Source: Pilatotrama ljubarskyi (taxonomy: Eukaryota > Basidiomycota > Agaricomycetes > Polyporales > Polyporaceae). From it: 64,000 nt of DNA. Each line of letters starts with the position of its first letter. Within the stretch, counting starts at the first letter, position 1. The notes below the pieces were generated by a model. That model did not search any database. It was not told the origin of the DNA and worked only from the letters and a program-made list of their open reading frames with translations. The stretch lies in NCBI GenBank assembly GCA_022385805.1, contig MU277688.1, positions 1 to 64,000 on the forward strand. The letters are read 5' to 3'. Of this stretch, positions 1 through 13,094 are shown piece after piece. Position numbers and translations under genes: made by a program.

Positions 1-252
1 GCCGGAGTCCCGGCAGAGGTCACGTTCCCTGGTGGCACGGGTCGTGACAATTAGGGTAAGTACATGACCAGTCGTAATTTTGCGTAAGTAGAGATGTGAA
101 GCGTGTGGATGATTGTGCGACGCTCTGTGTGGTGGGCGTAACAGAGGTCGTGGGTATCGTGAATGGCTCTAATGTCTAGTGCTACAGCTTCGAGATCGTC
201 GGCTCGCGTAGCGTCGGTTGATCTATACAGCCAGTGTCTGCTATGCGGGACA

Positions 253-3200
253 CTATTGTCTTGTTGCGAGCGCCGTGATGAGGATGTCATAGTCCAGCTT
301 CGCCACTGCAAGAAACGCTCATCAGCATCCGCAGCGTCCATCGCGGCCTAGAGCACGACGCTCACCTTTCAGAACCAACCTCGTGAAGGCTCGCGCTAGG
401 TCCGGATGCGCCTGCTCTAACCGCGCCAGGTCCTCCATGCTGAGTTTCCACACCACTGCCGACCTCTCCACCACGCAGGTCGCATTCCTTTCCAAGCCCG
501 AAAGCGCCGACAGCTCTCCGGCTATCGTTCCGGGGACCATGGACTCGACCATAGGCGGTGTGGGGTCCGCGAAGCGATATGTGGCTCGCAAAATGCCGGA
601 CTCTACGATGTACAGCCCATCCGGGGCGTCGCCCTGAGTCCAGAGTACCGTGCCGGAAGGCACGGACATGCGCATGAGATACGGGATGAGCGGTGCATAG
701 GTCTTCCGGTCGATCGGCTCGTAGGACGAGAAGGCTCGGACGAGCGTGTTGAACGGCTCTGGTGCGTCTTGTGCGTCTGGAGGGCTGTGATCTGCAGGGG
801 GACGATCAGTTGATGCGTAAAGTGTGGCTCGGTGACGGGAAGACCTACCTCGAGCGATCGTCCGCCAACCAGCATCCACTAGGGCAGTTCTTCGCGGGCT
901 ATCGATCACAGATCCTTGGAAGGGGATCACGTCGTCTTGCCGTCCAGGCAGAGCTGTAGCCGCCTGTAAGCAATTTTCTAACGCACTGCAGAAAGGACCA
1001 CGCACCGACTGGGAGAGTCTCTGTCTTCTGCGCTCTGAACCACGCTCTCAAATACATATTCTCTGTCCCTGCAAGCAGCTCCGTCAGCTACCCCGCATAC
1101 ACTCAGGAGTCGGGAGGGTACTCACACTCCAGCGCATCGCTGAACGTCTCGAACAGCTCGACACCATCCATCTCCAACAGCCCCACGTTGCTCAACGCCC
1201 GCCCCACGGAACTCTCCACAGTGAAGCCGCACATAACCAGGACGACCCTCTTCCCGGTCAACAGCCTCTGCACGCGCACGAACGCTTCTGCGGCGCTCAT
1301 GTCTACCCCCGCGACGAGCGCGAGGTCAAGCACGAGGAAGCGGATCGGGTTCCGGCGCCATGCGGCGTCGTCGAGCAGTCCGCGGATGGTCTCTTCGACG
1401 TGCGCGATCGTCCCGAAGAACATGAAGCCTTGCAGCCGGAGAATCGTGGTCTGTTTGGAGACGTCGCGCAGGTAAGCGCGGTGCGCCCCCGGCCGCCGGA
1501 CCGTCGACATGACGCTGTCCCCGCTGTGAAGCGAGCGGATGCTCCGCCGCTGCGAGCTTTGCACGACGAAGAAGATACCTGGCCGCAATATGTCAGCTTC
1601 CCAGTGAGTGCTGAACTATCAGGACGTACAGCTGACAATGATGCCGAAGAGCACTCCGGTCACGAAGTCCCACACGGTCATACAGATCATGATGCTCGCG
1701 ATGGTTATGTACTCTGAGGTGCTGACGCGATGTCTGGTGTCCCACAAGGCCTCTTTGACGAGGTCTATGCCGAGCACGAAGATCAGTGCGCCCACGACCA
1801 TCACGGCTGTCCGCGGTTCCCATGTCAGAGCACTTCTCGGAACACAATGGTGTAGCTTACGAATGAACGCGATTGGCCCTGATCCTACCAGGAGCAGGAT
1901 GGTGGTAGCACCGGCAAGCAAGAAGCCAGAGACACGAGTATCACCGCCAACACGGTAGAATCTGGTTATATGCAGTCAGTGAAGGTTGCAAGTAGGACAA
2001 TTTCACCGACTAACAGCAAAGTGTTGACGTAGACCAGATAGTTGGGGCTTCATTGGTACGCAGTCAGTGAACGGGCGCTTCGTCGCGAGAGGCACGCGGG
2101 TGGCTTACACTGTGCCGATAAGGCCTGCAACGAGGTTCGAGTAGCCATGAGCCACCAGCTCCTTATCCGTGTCAACGTCATGGTTGAGGGAAACGGCTGG
2201 TAGCAGTCAATCAAACAGCACAGTGGACCAAGCGACGTCCGTGCTTACATAGTGCAGGAACGTTCAGAGGCGGGTGCAAAATATTGAAGAACAGCCTGTT
2301 GACGGCAATCAGCTATGCAGACATGTATAGAGTTTTCGCACGCACAGCGCGAATTGCGTAGGCATGGTTGCCCAGAAGGCCGACCAATCGGTCGCTCCGA
2401 AGTCTGCAGGACACCGTTTAGCGAGGTCACTTCTGAGATGTCAATACTAGGAGGTTTACCGAATAGTTCGTAGAAATAGTACCACGGCTCGCTTGACGTG
2501 CCCATGTCAAACAACCAACCCGTTTCTCGCAGACTGCTGAGGTCGAGGCGCCCAGCAGCCACCACGATGTAGAAAATCACGGGAATGATGCAGAAATCTA
2601 GAAGCGGCAGCACACGTTTAGCACTCGCTTCCTGCGATCGCCTCTGCCGAGGTTGAAGGAACACTCACAGATAGGGAAGATGAGCTGGTGCTGCCACTTG
2701 TGCGTGATGACACGCAGCAAGACGGCGAGACAGAACGCGGGCAGCCACATAATGAGGTTGTGTACGTTCAGGACGAAGAACTTGAACGTCTCGAGCGACA
2801 GCGAAAACTCGTCCTCCGATATTCGAGTGCTGACAGTCAATCTATCCCCTCAAGTGTAAGCGCCTCCTAGTCAAGAGCAGGATGCAGTTCGAAAGACACG
2901 CACCCAGTAATGACCAGGAAGACGCCAACGCCTCCTATGCAACTACATGAAGTTCAGCATTATAGACAAGTGTGAATGTATTGTGGTCGCGTGACGTACC
3001 CAACCAGGATGTGTCGCGGGAAGAAACCGATCAATGAACCTAATCTCAACGCCCCCAGCAGGAAGAACGTGGCGCCTGGGGTAGCATCTCAGCAGCCATT
3101 GAAAGACAGGTGCAGGAAATCGACTAACCAGTCAAGATGGACGAAAACGCGAACGCAACCATGGTCGTCGCGATCACCGCATGAGGGTTCTCTTCTCCGA

Positions 3201-4578
3201 CATCCTCCGCGATTTGGTTCGCTATGAGATGAAAGAAGGGCTAGACATGTCCAATCAGGGGTGGGTAAGAATGCGGAGAGAGCACCTTGACTTACGACGA
3301 CTTCAATCATCATGCTTCCATTCGCACCGGCGAAGCCACTGGCGCCGGCTGAATAAATGAGCTGCGACACGATCGCGCTGCGCCCAACCTGATGAGTACC
3401 TCTCAGGATAATGTGGTAAACGCAGGGCTTACGACACGAAGAACATCGATACGCCGACGCCGCCGAGGTTGCTGAACACGCCAGCGGTCGGGAAGATGAT
3501 CATACCGTCTGGTGAAGGCGTCAGCAGGCCCGAAGAATCGCACTCGAGGCATTCGTTACGTACAGGATATCCCGTCGAGGATATTGAGAAGCGTGCCAAG
3601 GATGACAGCCGGAATAGACTTGACGGCGTCCCTGACCACAGGACCAGAGTTTTTCGATATTCGAAGCGTCACATCTTTCACGACGCCCTTCGTGCCGCGT
3701 TTGCCGACAGGGTCTGGCCGAGAGTCTCCGTTGGTGTGATACGTCCGGTGATTCGCCTCCAGGTCGGACAGCAGTGGTACGCTTTCGTTTGAGGAGTGGT
3801 GTCGGGGTTCGCTGGTCGCCTGTGACTGGCCCTCCGAGGACGAGGAACGACTCCGACTCTCGCGTATAATCGAAAGGGCTGGCCCCATCGGGTTTAGTCT
3901 CTCGACCGTCGGTGTCGGCGTCCCAGAGTCAATCGTCGGAGTCGTCGCGTTGGACCGGGGATGCTCGTCGTGACGAGCGAGGAGTAAGGACAGGCCCGAC
4001 GGCTGCGAGGTACTGGGCGGAGCTCTTGGCGTCATCGACCCGGACGCTGGCTGCGTCGAAAGCGTGGATGTAGACGCCTCGAGGTCGGTGACGTCTTGCG
4101 CAGGCTTGAACGAGAGGTCGGATGTGAACGAGGCGGATGTGGGCACGTTTCCGTCCTCCTCGCTCGCAGAGGCGCCCACGTCGGGGAATATGAACGCATC
4201 CTGGGACTGCAACGAGAGATGCGAAGGCGTTTTCAAGGGTATGCTCGAGATCTCCATTGTGCTGTCCCGGATCATATCTTGGGTGTGTGGAGCTGGAGGA
4301 ATATGCCGCGGTCTCGAGGACCTTGAGCTCGAGGAGACATAGCTCCGCGGCTGCAGTAAACTGTATGTCATTTAGCATTGGGTGGACAGTGGTGCAAAGT
4401 TGAACAGGTTGATGTTCTGCGCTTACCCTGCACGAGCGATCGGCGACCCGCTTTGCATGCGCAACAGCGCGTCCATATCACGCGTTCCAGGCGAGCCATC
4501 GTCGGCGAGCCTTGCCATCGCCATAGGAGGCGTGCTTGTGGCCTGGCCAGGGAGCTCTGGCGGAGGATTGCGCGACAT
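253..4578 (-). CDS. SulP-family transporter with STAS and cNMP-binding domains (Vsb1-like)
   Basis: Multi-exon gene read right to left. The start is the ATG at 4578; a 66-nt intron (4361-4426) joins that exon to a long Ser-rich cytosolic N-terminus (to about 3560). Membrane segments follow in short exons between about 3560 and 1600 (for example the frame DGIS..YGMIIFP across the intron near 3515-3560). A STAS domain lies at about 1100-1480 and a cyclic-nucleotide-binding-like domain at about 320-760. The final exon is reached through a 60-nt intron (about 306-365); its last codons read [14 protein letters not shown] and stop at 253-255. SulP + STAS + cNMP in this order matches the fungal family of yeast Vsb1 (YGR125W), implicated in vacuolar storage of basic amino acids; it is commonly labelled 'sulfate transporter'. 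The substrate here is inferred. The middle exons were not all placed exactly. Confidence 0.82.
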
Positions 4579-5173
4579 TAGGGGTAAAGTGCGCGAAGCA
4601 TTGGGTCTTTGGATGAGAGGTTTGAGGCAGGAGACTGTGGGAGATTTCTGTCCTTCGCCCGCCAAATGAATGACGACGATATCACAAGAGGTCTGGCTGA
4701 GAAGTGCACCCGCGTAGATAAGCCCTTTTGACGCTGCGGGGTCGTGATCGAATGAATGAATTTGATACCGGCATGAGTTCAATCTTCACAAAAAATGGTA
4801 TGTTTGCTTGCAGGACATACCTGAGACTGCTCAATGAAGATGGGAGGGCAGCAAAGACCTCAATGCTCTTGCCGGAGTGCGTCTTGCGAGGTGCCAAGTC
4901 GCTCTCGCTCGTACTACAGCAGAGCACGGAGTAACTCTGCACGCCAGGGTACTTGCCCGGTCGAGAACCGGCTTCTGCCGAGGAGGCGCCTTTGATTTTC
5001 CGATCCAGGAACAAGCCGTGACCTTGCCTCATTTGGACCTGTGACATTGTCACGCAAGTTCAGCAAGTTTGGAACGCCGACCACTCCTCTGTTCCTCGCC
5101 TTATCGCAGAGTCCAGTCGTGCCTTGTCCTTGGTCTTTCCGAGCGTTACCGTCGCTGTCAATCTACCACTCTG
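4579..5173. other. Divergent intergenic region
   Basis: Spacer of about 595 bp between two genes pointing away from each other (transporter and RhoGEF), so it should hold both promoters. Short open frames here show no recognisable domain. I saw no clear TATA box or repeat. Confidence 0.6.
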
Positions 5174-8100
5174 ATGCCTTTTGGACGCTCTCATGCGAGG
5201 AGCAAATCGCGTTCTCCAGCACCTCCAAGCTCTGCCCCACAGTACATCTCAGGACCATTCACTCCTCAGACCTCTCGTCCGCCCACCTTCCTACCGCCGT
5301 CTCACTATGCTGCAGCTGCTGGTTTGCCTTATCCAGGAAGCACTCATATCTCACCTCAAAACCCAAGCTCGACAAGCTTAGATCAACATAACTCATCGGT
5401 GTCGTACCCTGCACTAGCGGAGTCCGAGTCTTCCCTCGAGTCTGCGGAAACGTCTTCGCATTTCGGAGCAGTTGGTCGATTGATTGGCAGGGCCCCAAGT
5501 AAGCGCTCTACCTTCTCCTTGACCCGATCCAATTCCAAGGGCGACAAGGAGAAGAACCACCGCGATAGGCGTCAAAGCCAATTGGCCGATATCCCGCTTC
5601 TTGAGATGAACCTGCTGCCGTCGCTCCGTGATACGGTGGACAAGATGACACATCCACCTAGGCCTACAGGAGAGCACAGTGACCCTGCTGAGTTGCGTGA
5701 AGCATCTTCCTCTGGTGCAGGCGCCTCTCGCCTTCCTCGAACTACGCCTGAACCATCCGCGGCCACCAACATTCCTCGCTTCCGTTCGCAAGTATCCCCT
5801 GCACCAAAGTCAGCGCTCAAATCTCCTGCACGGCAAAGTATCCTGCTCGCCGCGTCCACTGCTGGCACTTCACCACGTCCGGCCAACACGTTATCGCGTA
5901 CACCACGCACGACATGCGTTTCAAATGAACCACATTCAGAGTCAGAGAGTGGAGTACGTGTATCACGTTGTTCTGCTGCCGCACGACGCTCATGTCTCAA
6001 TTTTTGCAGATAGCACACAGCACCCGCAACGACCGCTCGCGCTTGTTCACAGCTGCTCCATCTCCTGCACCGAGATTGACACCGAAGACACCGTCAAGCT
6101 TGCCAAAGTATCAAGCCGATGCAAGATGGAAGTCTAATCCAACCACGCCGCAGAGTGTTCAACGGACTTCCGTGTTCGCCACCCCGCAACCCGGACGACC
6201 CTCCAAACCCTCACCCGGATATAGTTCGCTTCCGAGACCCAAGCCGTCTAGAAGGGAACACCTACTTCCGAATGATAGCGGGTCGGAGCTCGAGCGACAA
6301 GTCGGACGTGCGTTTTCACCGGGAAGGCTAGTCGTTGCGAACGCTGTGATCGTCCCAAGCTCCTCAGAAAGCGATCAAGAGGCAAAACTCCGCCATCGAC
6401 GCTCACAGTGGCTCAAGCAAGCACCTCCCCCGCTTCCGCCCGTTGCAACTCCTCGCTCTCATAGTCGACAGCCTTCGAGAGGTCAGATACACCGGGACGC
6501 TTGCGTGGTCCCTGTCGACCCTCCACCCGTGAGGAAAAGAAGTACGACAACAGTGGGTCTCGGACTGAAAGTCGACAAGGGTTTCGGTGGACATCGAGGC
6601 CGATTCCCTATTGACGACGATGACGGCAGCATGTATGAGGACGACTTCGACTCTCAGTCATTGATCATGGACGAGCCGGTACTCGTTCCTCCTACGGACG
6701 ACGAAGACGACGACAGCAACTACGAACATGAGTACCATCACGGGGAGTCCCCGGGCAGGCGATCTCCTGTCACCGCCAGCCAAAGCCCTGTTGAGGACAG
6801 GAGACAGCGGGAAGCGCTCCTCGGCATCGTCGATGGCCTTCACCGAGACTACCATGGTGCTCATGATGACGACGGCGGAAGTCGAATGATGCAGAGCGAG
6901 AGCGAAGGAGATGGTGGCGCCCATGGCCTTGCGATAGGTGGGTCGTCGGATCTACAGGACGGCTCTTCGACGAATTCCATCTCTGGCCCCCACACGACTC
7001 TGCGTCGACAAAGTCGCGCGTTCTCGGAATTCGAGGTTAGCTATAGTGACGACGAGTCTGCGTATTCGGATCACGAAACGCACGACACTCCGTACGAGGC
7101 TCGACAGAGGGACCGCGTTTTTCACCGGGACGCCTCGTCCGCATCTTCTAGGCGGAACAGCGTGATAACCTCGAAGGCGACTCGCTCACCTGTCTCTTTG
7201 CGACAAAATCGTACTTCCTGGAAGCGACCTCCCAGCTCGTTAGGTGTAGACGAGACAGCAACATCGGGTCCCCGTTCTCCCTCACCTTCGCTTCAGGGTG
7301 ATGAGCACAAGCGCTCGACTTCTCCTGTACTCGTGTCTCCGAGTTCTTGCTCTCCCTCCAGCAATATTCCAGCCACATCAACTGCTTCTGCTCATCGGCG
7401 GTCTAGGTCAGGCTATGAGCGGCTACCGGCTTCCCGGAAGGAGGTCCCCACTCCGTCGAAGAGGAACTCCGCTCGCAGGCAGTCTACCGAATCTAGCTCC
7501 CGATCCTCTCGTCTCCTGTCTCCCAGGCTGTCTGATGGTGGCAAGGGACGCATTCAAGACGACGGTAGTTCTCGTGAACGTCTAGGCTTTGGCATACCTG
7601 AATCCCTCTCTTACGGCGGCAATGTAACTCCCGACGAGCAAGAGTTGGACTCGCGACCGCCACTATCTCGTCTTGGTAGCATAGTTTCCATACCCGCTGG
7701 TATCTCTCGGGCGGACAGCGATCTCTCTGTGGCTGAGGCTGGCTGGCAGGACCAAGCGCGGATCAGCAAGGAGCTAAGCAAGGGTGCAGCTGCTTTGTTC
7801 GACGCTCTGGCTTCTAGGGCTAGTAGGTCTCGGAATGGACGGCCGCATCATGACAGCCGTGCAATTCACGAAGAACAAAGGACTCCTCAGGCAGACCAGG
7901 CTTCTTGGGATATGCGGACTTGGTCGAATGGCTCCTCTCGGCGAGGCACGACTAGCTCTTGGGATTCTGGTGAACTTACTCGGCGACGTTCCGTCGAATC
8001 TGCGTCTATCTCTCCTAGCTCTAGTACCCCTTCTGAGTATGACGACCATGCCAGCCCCGTGTCAGAGTCAGAACGTGGAGGCGACGTACCGCTGTCTCCT

Positions 8101-10050
8101 CCGGTAGTCCTGGTGCACGAAGCGCCGATATCCTGGGAGTCCACCCTTCCAGCTGAAGTGTACCGCTCTCTAAGCAGGCACTATGGCCCGCAAGAAATGG
8201 AGCGTCAAGAGCTCATCTACTCCCTCTTCGCTGCGGAACAAACGTTCGTCAAGTCCGCTCGGCGCATCATCCGTCGCGTTCTTCTCCCTCTACGCTTGCG
8301 AGAATCCCGAGCATGGCTCCCTGGAATCCCACCAGACATCGCGCGATTCTTCGACTGGCTCGAAGATGTTGTCAACCTCCACGCGGCGATCGCGCACGCG
8401 CTCTCGACGGTTGCAGCGATCTGGCAGACGGGCTCGATCGTGCAGCGCGTCGCGGCCACGCTGAAGGGCTTTGTGCCGCGCTTGGAGGTGTACATGCCGT
8501 ACTTGGCGAAGTACGAGGACGTGAAGGAAGCACTTCGCTGGCATGTGGAGCAGGATGCGGGTGAGTTTGGCGAGTATCTTCGAATGCGGGAGAGTGCAAG
8601 ATCGGAGGAGGTGTGGTCTTTGAACCGGCTTTTCGAAGAGCCTGCCGCCAGGTTGAGAAGCTATCTAGATGTCTTCCTGGTACGTTTCCCAGCGATGCGC
8701 GATCGAGTGCAACTGAGGATCCTTCGTACTAGCGGCTCTGCGAGGTGACGCCAACTGAACACCCGGACTATCTCGCGACACTCTCACTGCTCTACTCGAC
8801 TAGAACGGCGGTGCGCGTGATGGAGGAGGTCAAAGCGCGCGAAGAGGAATATGATTTTGTCAAGGAACTCTCTTCGCGCATCGATGGACTGCCGAGCGCC
8901 CCTCCCCTCGCCAGGCGTGCTCGCCGGTTGCTCTGGTACGGAATGCTGGTAATGAAGGAGAAACCCCCGGGTATCCAAAAGGATGCCTCCTTGCCGTACC
9001 TAGCTACTCCGGACGCAGCAGACAGCACGCACGCGCCCCTCTCCGACCAGCGTGTGCCGCACCGAGGTCATGAGCGAGAAAGAACGCCCTCGAGGCTGGC
9101 CTCGGCCATCAGAGACTGGACGACGCGTCGCTCGCGCGCTGGATCTTTCAGCTCCTCGGCTTCCTCCATGCTCTCCGCTCAGACCTACGACACGACTTCC
9201 TCTGCATCGAGCCGCTCGATTCCGACACCGAACTCTGACCAGTTCCCTAGGATCCGCACGCCAGGGCATCCGGGATCGAAGGGTCATGCGAGATCTCCCC
9301 ATGTTTCGCGACAAATGCCCGGAACGCCGAAGGCTAAGCCCGAAAACACGCCTCTCAATGTTATGGTGTTCTCCGATCTGGTCGTCTTGGCTGATCCGCA
9401 CTCCAATGAAAGCGGGAGCGGGAGGCAACACGACGTGCAAGAACAGCGATCCTGCCTGCTCGACGGGATTGGTCTGTCCAGGATCCTGGGCGTGACAGAA
9501 CTGGGAGGTGAGTATTTGAGCCGTCGACATATGGAGTGAACTGCTGATGCAGGATATGATCTGAGCAGACCGCTCTGTGAGCCTGAATGTCATCCCCATT
9601 CCGCCGGACCAAATCGACAGCGGGATCACTGTCGAAAATACCTCCCCCACCGTCATCACGCTCTCTCTGCCTCCCTCACAAGACGCATCAAGCAGCCCGG
9701 GCGACTTATTCAAAGCGCTGCACAAATGCCACCACCACACCGTCCGCGGACTTGCCTGTCCGACGTTGCCTGCAGTCATTACGGACGACCTCGAGCTCGA
9801 CACGCGCCAGTCCCTCGTAGGTATCCTATCCTCCGGTCTACCGCTCCCGAAGAGTCCGTCTATGCAGTTTCAAGAGGCTACGCGCGGAGCAGGGGAACAT
9901 GGCACGGCGGAAGACGATACTGCGCGAGGCGAACGAGAGGAGAGGGGCTGGTGGACCCTGAGGTTCCAGCAGGTCTTGAGGGAATTGCAGAGGGAGGACG
10001 TGCCTGTAGCAGTCGCCGGCGAATGGGCGGCCTCGAGAGCCATCGGGTGA
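5174..10050 (+). CDS. Rho guanine nucleotide exchange factor (DH-PH)
   Basis: Four exons by eye: 5174-5953, 6010-8679, 8733-9507 and 9569-10050. Introns are 56, 53 and 61 nt and all junctions keep frame, giving about 1568 residues. The first ~950 residues are Ser/Pro/Arg-rich and look disordered, with acidic patches. A DH (RhoGEF) domain follows at about 975-1215: it opens with ERQELIYSLFAAEQTFVKS and its final helix region reads TPTEHPDY after the intron at 8680-8732. A PH-like region follows, including NVMVFSDLVVLA near residue 1358. Such proteins load GTP onto Rho-type GTPases in polarity and wall signalling. The target GTPase cannot be read from sequence. The ATG at 5174 begins the Ser/Arg-rich stretch and is the first ATG in this frame. 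Confidence 0.85.
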
Positions 10051-10284
10051 GGCAACGGCGAATGTTTCGGGCTCCTGTACGAGTGTGCAACTTACTTCGA
10101 CTGTGAATGATCGTGGACTCTCAGCTATCTGACCTATCGTACTTGTACTTCTGACGTCTTTACATTCGCATATCGTAGATACAGACAGTAATTCAAATAT
10201 TCACCACTTACAAGGTGCATTTCAGCTAGAATGATCCTAAGCCCACACCATTCTTAGACCAGGTCGCGCTCACTGCGAACACGC

Positions 10285-11447
10285 TCACACCTTCGACTTG
10301 ATCCAATCCGCCACTTGCACGCCCCACTCCTCGCCTTCGCCACTGAGCAGCGCCCAATGCGGGCTGATATGGTTGTGGCCCTTCATGACCTCGTACTTCA
10401 CGCTCTTCCCCAACCTGCCCTCGAGGCCCTTCACGAACTCGTCGCAGCCCTCCTTGATCGGCTCTGGATCAAGCTCGCTGACGAGCACGAACACGTCCGG
10501 GAGGCTCTTCACGAGCTCCTCGTCCGCCTTCGCCACGAGCGCGACGGGCATCAGCTCCAGCGCCTTCTCCTGAGAGCCGTACAGCTGCTCGAGCGTCCCC
10601 GGGGCAAGGAGAGGCTTAGAGAAGTCGAATTTGAACGCACCGCCCTGCGGGATGAGGCCGCGCGTGGCAGCGCGGATCGGTGAGGAGAGCGGGAGGATGG
10701 AGGGGAGGAAGAACAGCGAGGTGATGAGGTGGGCGCCGGCGGAGTGGCCCATGACAAAGATCTCGGGATTTGCAAGGGTTATAGAGGAAGGAGCAGAGGC
10801 GGCGACGGGGGAGGTGTTCGAGAGGAACCATGCGAGGGCATCGCGGACGTCTTCCGCTGGCTCAGGGAACTTGACGTGCGGAACCAAGCGATAGTCCGGG
10901 ATGACGGTCAGGATGCTGCAGCGCGCATGAGTATGCATGTCACTTCCTGAACGTAGCTAGATGCTCACCCGCGTTTGGCGAAGAATGCACCGACGTTACA
11001 GTAGCCCAAGTCGGCCGGCGGGTCGAACTTACGGGTGCCGTTGCTGAAGCCGCCTCCGTAGACGAAGAACAGGACCGGGACGGATCCGCTCGAGATCGCT
11101 TCGGCAGGCGGATAGTACACATCGAGCTGTGGTCATTCTGGTCGTCTGCGAGGGAGTCAGGACAATGAGGACGGTTCGCGACTCACGTTGTGCCTCTCTG
11201 CCTCGCCGTAACGGAAGGTCTTGCGTGTGATGCCTTCGATCTCTGCACGGCGCTTCTCCAATAATTTCACAAAAGCTTGCACGGCTGTAGTCGAAGGCAG
11301 ATGGAGGAGAAGTTCCAGCCGACATCAGTTACCGACGCAATACCACTCTACACCAGGATGTAGGATCGTCGTCTACGCTGGTTGGTACTTACTTGGCTGG
11401 AGAACGACCGGGATCGCAGTGTCATTCAGAGAGGCTACTACATCCAT
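10285..11447 (-). CDS. alpha/beta hydrolase fold-3 esterase-like protein
   Basis: Four exons (11447-11393, 11284-11187, 11126-10969, 10915-10285) splice cleanly to 313 residues. Visible features are an oxyanion-hole motif YGGGF (about residue 74; the usual HGGG has Tyr for His here), the nucleophile elbow GHSAG (Ser about 162), a probable acid in ELDPEP and a probable catalytic His in GHNHISPH. This layout fits the hormone-sensitive-lipase/fold-3 group, which includes kynurenine formamidase-like and small ester hydrolases. No signal peptide is seen, so a cytosolic location is likely. The substrate is unknown. The gene is divergent from the CFIm25 gene. Confidence 0.85.
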
Positions 11448-12039
11448 AATGTCGATTGGGAAATGTCGAGATCGACTGGTCGAAAGATGACTGCAAGAGA
11501 CAGCAACGAGTTGAAGTCCCAAGCCAGGAGCGCGACTGATAATCCATTCGTCCTCCTCATGTGAAACCCATCGCCTCCCGGTTCCTAGCGCACAAAGATC
11601 TGCACTTCAGTGTCCCGGGAAGGCGATCTGTGGCCTACGGCCCGTGAGGTCCAGCAGACGAATGTGCGTCGCGGGGTGGTCATGAGACGAGTAGTTTCCC
11701 ACCAGAAGCGGCATGTCCGAGCGCAGATCGCTATCAGTCAAGCATAAGCGCTACAAATATCCCATCAGTCTTTCGTAGGTCGGCCCAGGCGGTCCTCCAG
11801 CATGTCGTCGTCGTGGAACGTAGCGAGCAGCAAGGTGAAGCGTTAACGCGCGGCGTCGTGGGCGTCGGTCCTAGGTCCTCGGAAGCAGGTGCAACAGAGT
11901 GACGTGACACAACTGTTACGCACTATGTCACGGCCGCATCACAGAGACGAAGCAGCTGGAACCCGACGCTCTCGGAGGCGAGCTCATCGCGCTCTACGAC
12001 GACCACGTCTTTGGCTTCTCCGGCCTACCATAGTCCGCA
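11448..12039. other. Divergent intergenic region
   Basis: About 590 bp between the hydrolase (left, -) and the CFIm25 gene (right, +). It should contain both promoters. No repeat, RNA gene or further coding region was recognised. Confidence 0.6.
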
Positions 12040-13094
12040 ATGTCCAACACGATTGCCTTGTACGTAGTGTTTGCTTTTCCTGTAATTACCGTGCTCAGTA
12101 ACCTTTCTGCAGGTACCCGCTTTCGAACTTCACCTTCAGGTCCGTTATGCTCTTGAATGGCGCCCAGGAGGCGTACTGACGCGTTTGTATGCAACAGTAC
12201 GAAGGAGGCGCAGCCTGAAGAGGACCCTTCTGTCTCGGCGCGTCTGCAGCGGCTACAGAACAATTATGAGGACTTCGGCATGCGACGGACGGTTGAGGGC
12301 ATCCTAGTTGTGCACGACCATGGGCACCCTCACATCCTCATGCTTCAAATTGCCAACGCCTTCTTCAAACTGTATGTCATGCCCCCTACTTACTGTTTTT
12401 CCGACACCCCCTGTTTCCGCTCCCATGGCTCTGTTAACGGGACTGCGCAGACCAGGAGACTACCTGAAGCCCGGAGAGGACGAGATCGAGGGTCTGAAGA
12501 GACGGCTGGACGAGCGCCTCGCGCCACCCACGGATTCGAAGCAGTTCAACGCCTCGCACGGCGTGGACAACGAGTGGGAGATCGGTGACTGCCTCGCGCA
12601 ATGGTGGCGGCCGAACTTTGAGACATTTATGGTGCGTGTCTACTCCCGCCCCGGCTGTGAGAAGAGCGGTTGTGTTGGTGCTCATGAAAACTCTATATGC
12701 GCCATGCAGTATCCCTTCATTCCCGCGCACATCACGAAGCCAAAAGAGTGCAAGAAGCTGTTCTTGGTGCAGATGCCCGAACGCAGTACGTACTCTGACC
12801 GATCTGGCGCGCCGTGCTCGAACTTTCTGACGACTCGGGGTGTTCTGCAGAGGTTCTGGCGGTACCGAAGAACATGAAGCTCCTCGCGATCCCCCTCTTT
12901 GAGCTCTACGACAATGCGGCAAGGTGAGTATATGCGCATATATCCATGTCCCGACGTGCCTGACTGTTCGCACAGATACGGGCCTCAACTTTCAGCCATT
13001 CCCCATCTCCTCTCTCGGTGCGTACACGCCATGTCGACTGTTCGCACGCCAGCTGACCTATACCCACTGCAGATACAACTTTATCTACCAATGA
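12040..13094 (+). CDS. Cleavage factor Im 25-kDa subunit (NUDT21/CFIm25 homologue)
   Basis: Eight exons: 12040-12059, 12113-12139, 12198-12371, 12451-12631, 12710-12785, 12851-12923, 12976-13017 and 13073-13094. All junctions keep phase and give 204 residues, close to the human protein of about 227. Diagnostic pieces are LYPLSNFTF near the start, RTVEGILVVHDHGHPHILML, the Nudix-fold region KLPGDYLKPGEDE..GLKRRL, then WWRPNFETF and the end RYNFIYQ. In this family the Nudix fold does not hydrolyse nucleotides but binds UGUA in pre-mRNA and helps choose the poly(A) site. The very short first and last exons explain why no single reading frame covers the gene. Confidence 0.95.
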